A stretch of DNA of 7,887 nucleotides from Omnitrophica bacterium GWA2_52_8. GTDB lineage: Bacteria > Omnitrophota > Omnitrophia > Omnitrophales > Aquincolibacteriaceae. The position numbers were made by a program, and so were the translations under genes. The stretch covers positions 1,449-9,335 of the forward strand of contig MHFC01000141.1 in assembly GCA_001804025.1 (NCBI GenBank), read 5' to 3'. The notes under the pieces were generated by a model that was not told the origin of the DNA, searched no databases, and worked only from the letters and a program-made list of their open reading frames with translations. This document shows positions 7,121 through 7,887 of the stretch, in pieces; positions within the stretch are counted from its first letter, which is position 1; the number at the start of each line of letters is the position of its first letter.

Positions 7121-7887
7121 ATGCCGGGCAGTGCTACTTTTAAAACTCCGGACCAACGGACGTTTGGGGAGACGAGACCGTCGACGGCTCGAATCGCCGA
7201 TGTGGCAGTGGCTCTTCCCATGCGGAAAGTGTTTTCCTACATGATTCCCGATTCTCTCAGTGATCTGGCCAAGATCGGGGTCCGCGCGCGCGTGCCGTTT
7301 CGGAATACCGAGAAAATCGGATTTATTGTCAAGATCCGGGATCGTAACGACGCGGATAATAAAGCCAAGCCTTTAAGTGAAATTCTGGATGAAATACCGC
7401 TTCTTTCCGAGAGCATGCTGCGCATTACCGAATGGATGAGTTTGCGCTATGCCTGCAGCTGGGGTGAGGCCATTGAAAACGCGTTGCCGCGATGGGTAAA
7501 ATTTGGCAGCAAAGCCGGCGCCGCTTTAAAAAAATCGGAAAAAAATCAATTGCCGGCAAGTCCTTCAGTAGAAACCCTCAAAACGTTTGACAAAACGCTG
7601 ACAAAAGAACAGGCGGCGGCCTTTGAGCTCATAGGCCGAAAACTTGATGAGAAAAACCCCAAGCCGCTCTTAATTCACGGGATTACGGGAAGCGGAAAAA
7701 CGGAACTTTATATACGGGCCATAAAAGAAACTCTCAAAAAAAACCGGACTGCGATTTGTCTTGTTCCCGAGATCGCCCTGACCGAACAAATTAGACTTTT
7801 CTTTTTGGAGCATTTGGGGGACCAGCTTGAAATCATTCACAGCAAATTAACGGACGGCGAAAAGTTTCTCGCATGGAAAAGAATCGA
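7121..7887 (+). CDS. priA: Primosomal protein N' (PriA replication-restart helicase), 3' partial
   Basis: The first 255 codons of PriA, a superfamily 2 DNA helicase that recognises stalled or repaired forks and reloads the replisome; the gene runs off the window end. The N-terminal 3'-DNA-binding domain is recognisable in VAVALPMRKVFSYMIP (28-43), VRARVPF (54-60) and GFIVKI (67-72). A winged-helix linker region follows (about 85-150). The helicase domain begins with TKEQAAAFELI (161-171), then the Walker A motif GITGSGKTELY (187-197), LVPEIALTEQ (214-223) and IIHSKLTDGEKFLAWKRI (238-255), all close to the PriA consensus. The Walker B DEEH, zinc-binding cysteines and C-terminal domain lie beyond the window. 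About 25 residues precede the usual PriA start point. The ATG at 7121 is supported by GAGGAG at 7110-7115, but a GTG at 7202 would give a conventional-length N-terminus. The gap from the UDG gene is nine bases, so it is likely co-transcribed. Confidence 0.95.
   Translation, partial: MPGSATFKTPDQRTFGETRPSTARIADVAVALPMRKVFSYMIPDSLSDLAKIGVRARVPFRNTEKIGFIVKIRDRNDADNKAKPLSEILDEIPLLSESMLRITEWMSLRYACSWGEAIENALPRWVKFGSKAGAALKKSEKNQLPASPSVETLKTFDKTLTKEQAAAFELIGRKLDEKNPKPLLIHGITGSGKTELYIRAIKETLKKNRTAICLVPEIALTEQIRLFFLEHLGDQLEIIHSKLTDGEKFLAWKRI

Overview
The window is a gene-dense, single-direction stretch of a bacterial chromosome. Eight protein-coding genes all lie on the + strand. Six are glycosyltransferases or sugar-phosphate transferases of envelope glycan synthesis, followed by a family 4 uracil-DNA glycosylase and the start of the primosomal helicase PriA. 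The first and last genes run off the window edges. No RNA gene, mobile element, CRISPR array, convincing terminator or internal promoter was seen, and no stretch over about 15 bases lacks a gene.

Organism: a GT9 heptosyltransferase-type enzyme and a WaaE-type GT2 enzyme suggest a diderm bacterium that makes lipopolysaccharide. Base composition is moderate, the standard bacterial code fits throughout, and ATG and GTG starts are used. An MGDG-synthase-type GT28 next to LPS-type transferases, together with a family 4 UDG, reminds me of little-cultured lineages such as Omnitrophota. That placement is an impression from gene content only and has low confidence.

Layout: 2-874 is a GT9 heptosyltransferase-like protein lacking its N-terminus. 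867-1979 and 1976-3079 are two different GT4 transferases. 3066-4472 is a polytopic undecaprenyl-phosphate sugar phosphotransferase of the WcaJ/WbaP type. 4484-5275 region (gene 4484-5272) is a WaaE/KdtX-like GT2. 5269-6402 is a GT28 protein of the MGDG synthase/UgtP type. 6386-7111 is the UDG, and 7121 onward is PriA. Neighbours overlap by 4 to 17 bases or are separated by 9 to 11 bases, so the set looks like one translationally coupled operon.

How the genes may work together: the WcaJ-like enzyme would place the first sugar phosphate on undecaprenyl phosphate. The GT4 and GT2 enzymes would extend that glycan or the LPS core. The GT9 enzyme would add heptose or a similar sugar, and the GT28 enzyme would glycosylate a lipid acceptor. 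The actual sugars cannot be read from sequence. The UDG and PriA genes are housekeeping DNA-maintenance functions that appear to share the transcript. I found no strong evidence for a previously undescribed system; the most interesting points are the mixed operon and the GT28 lipid glycosyltransferase inside it.
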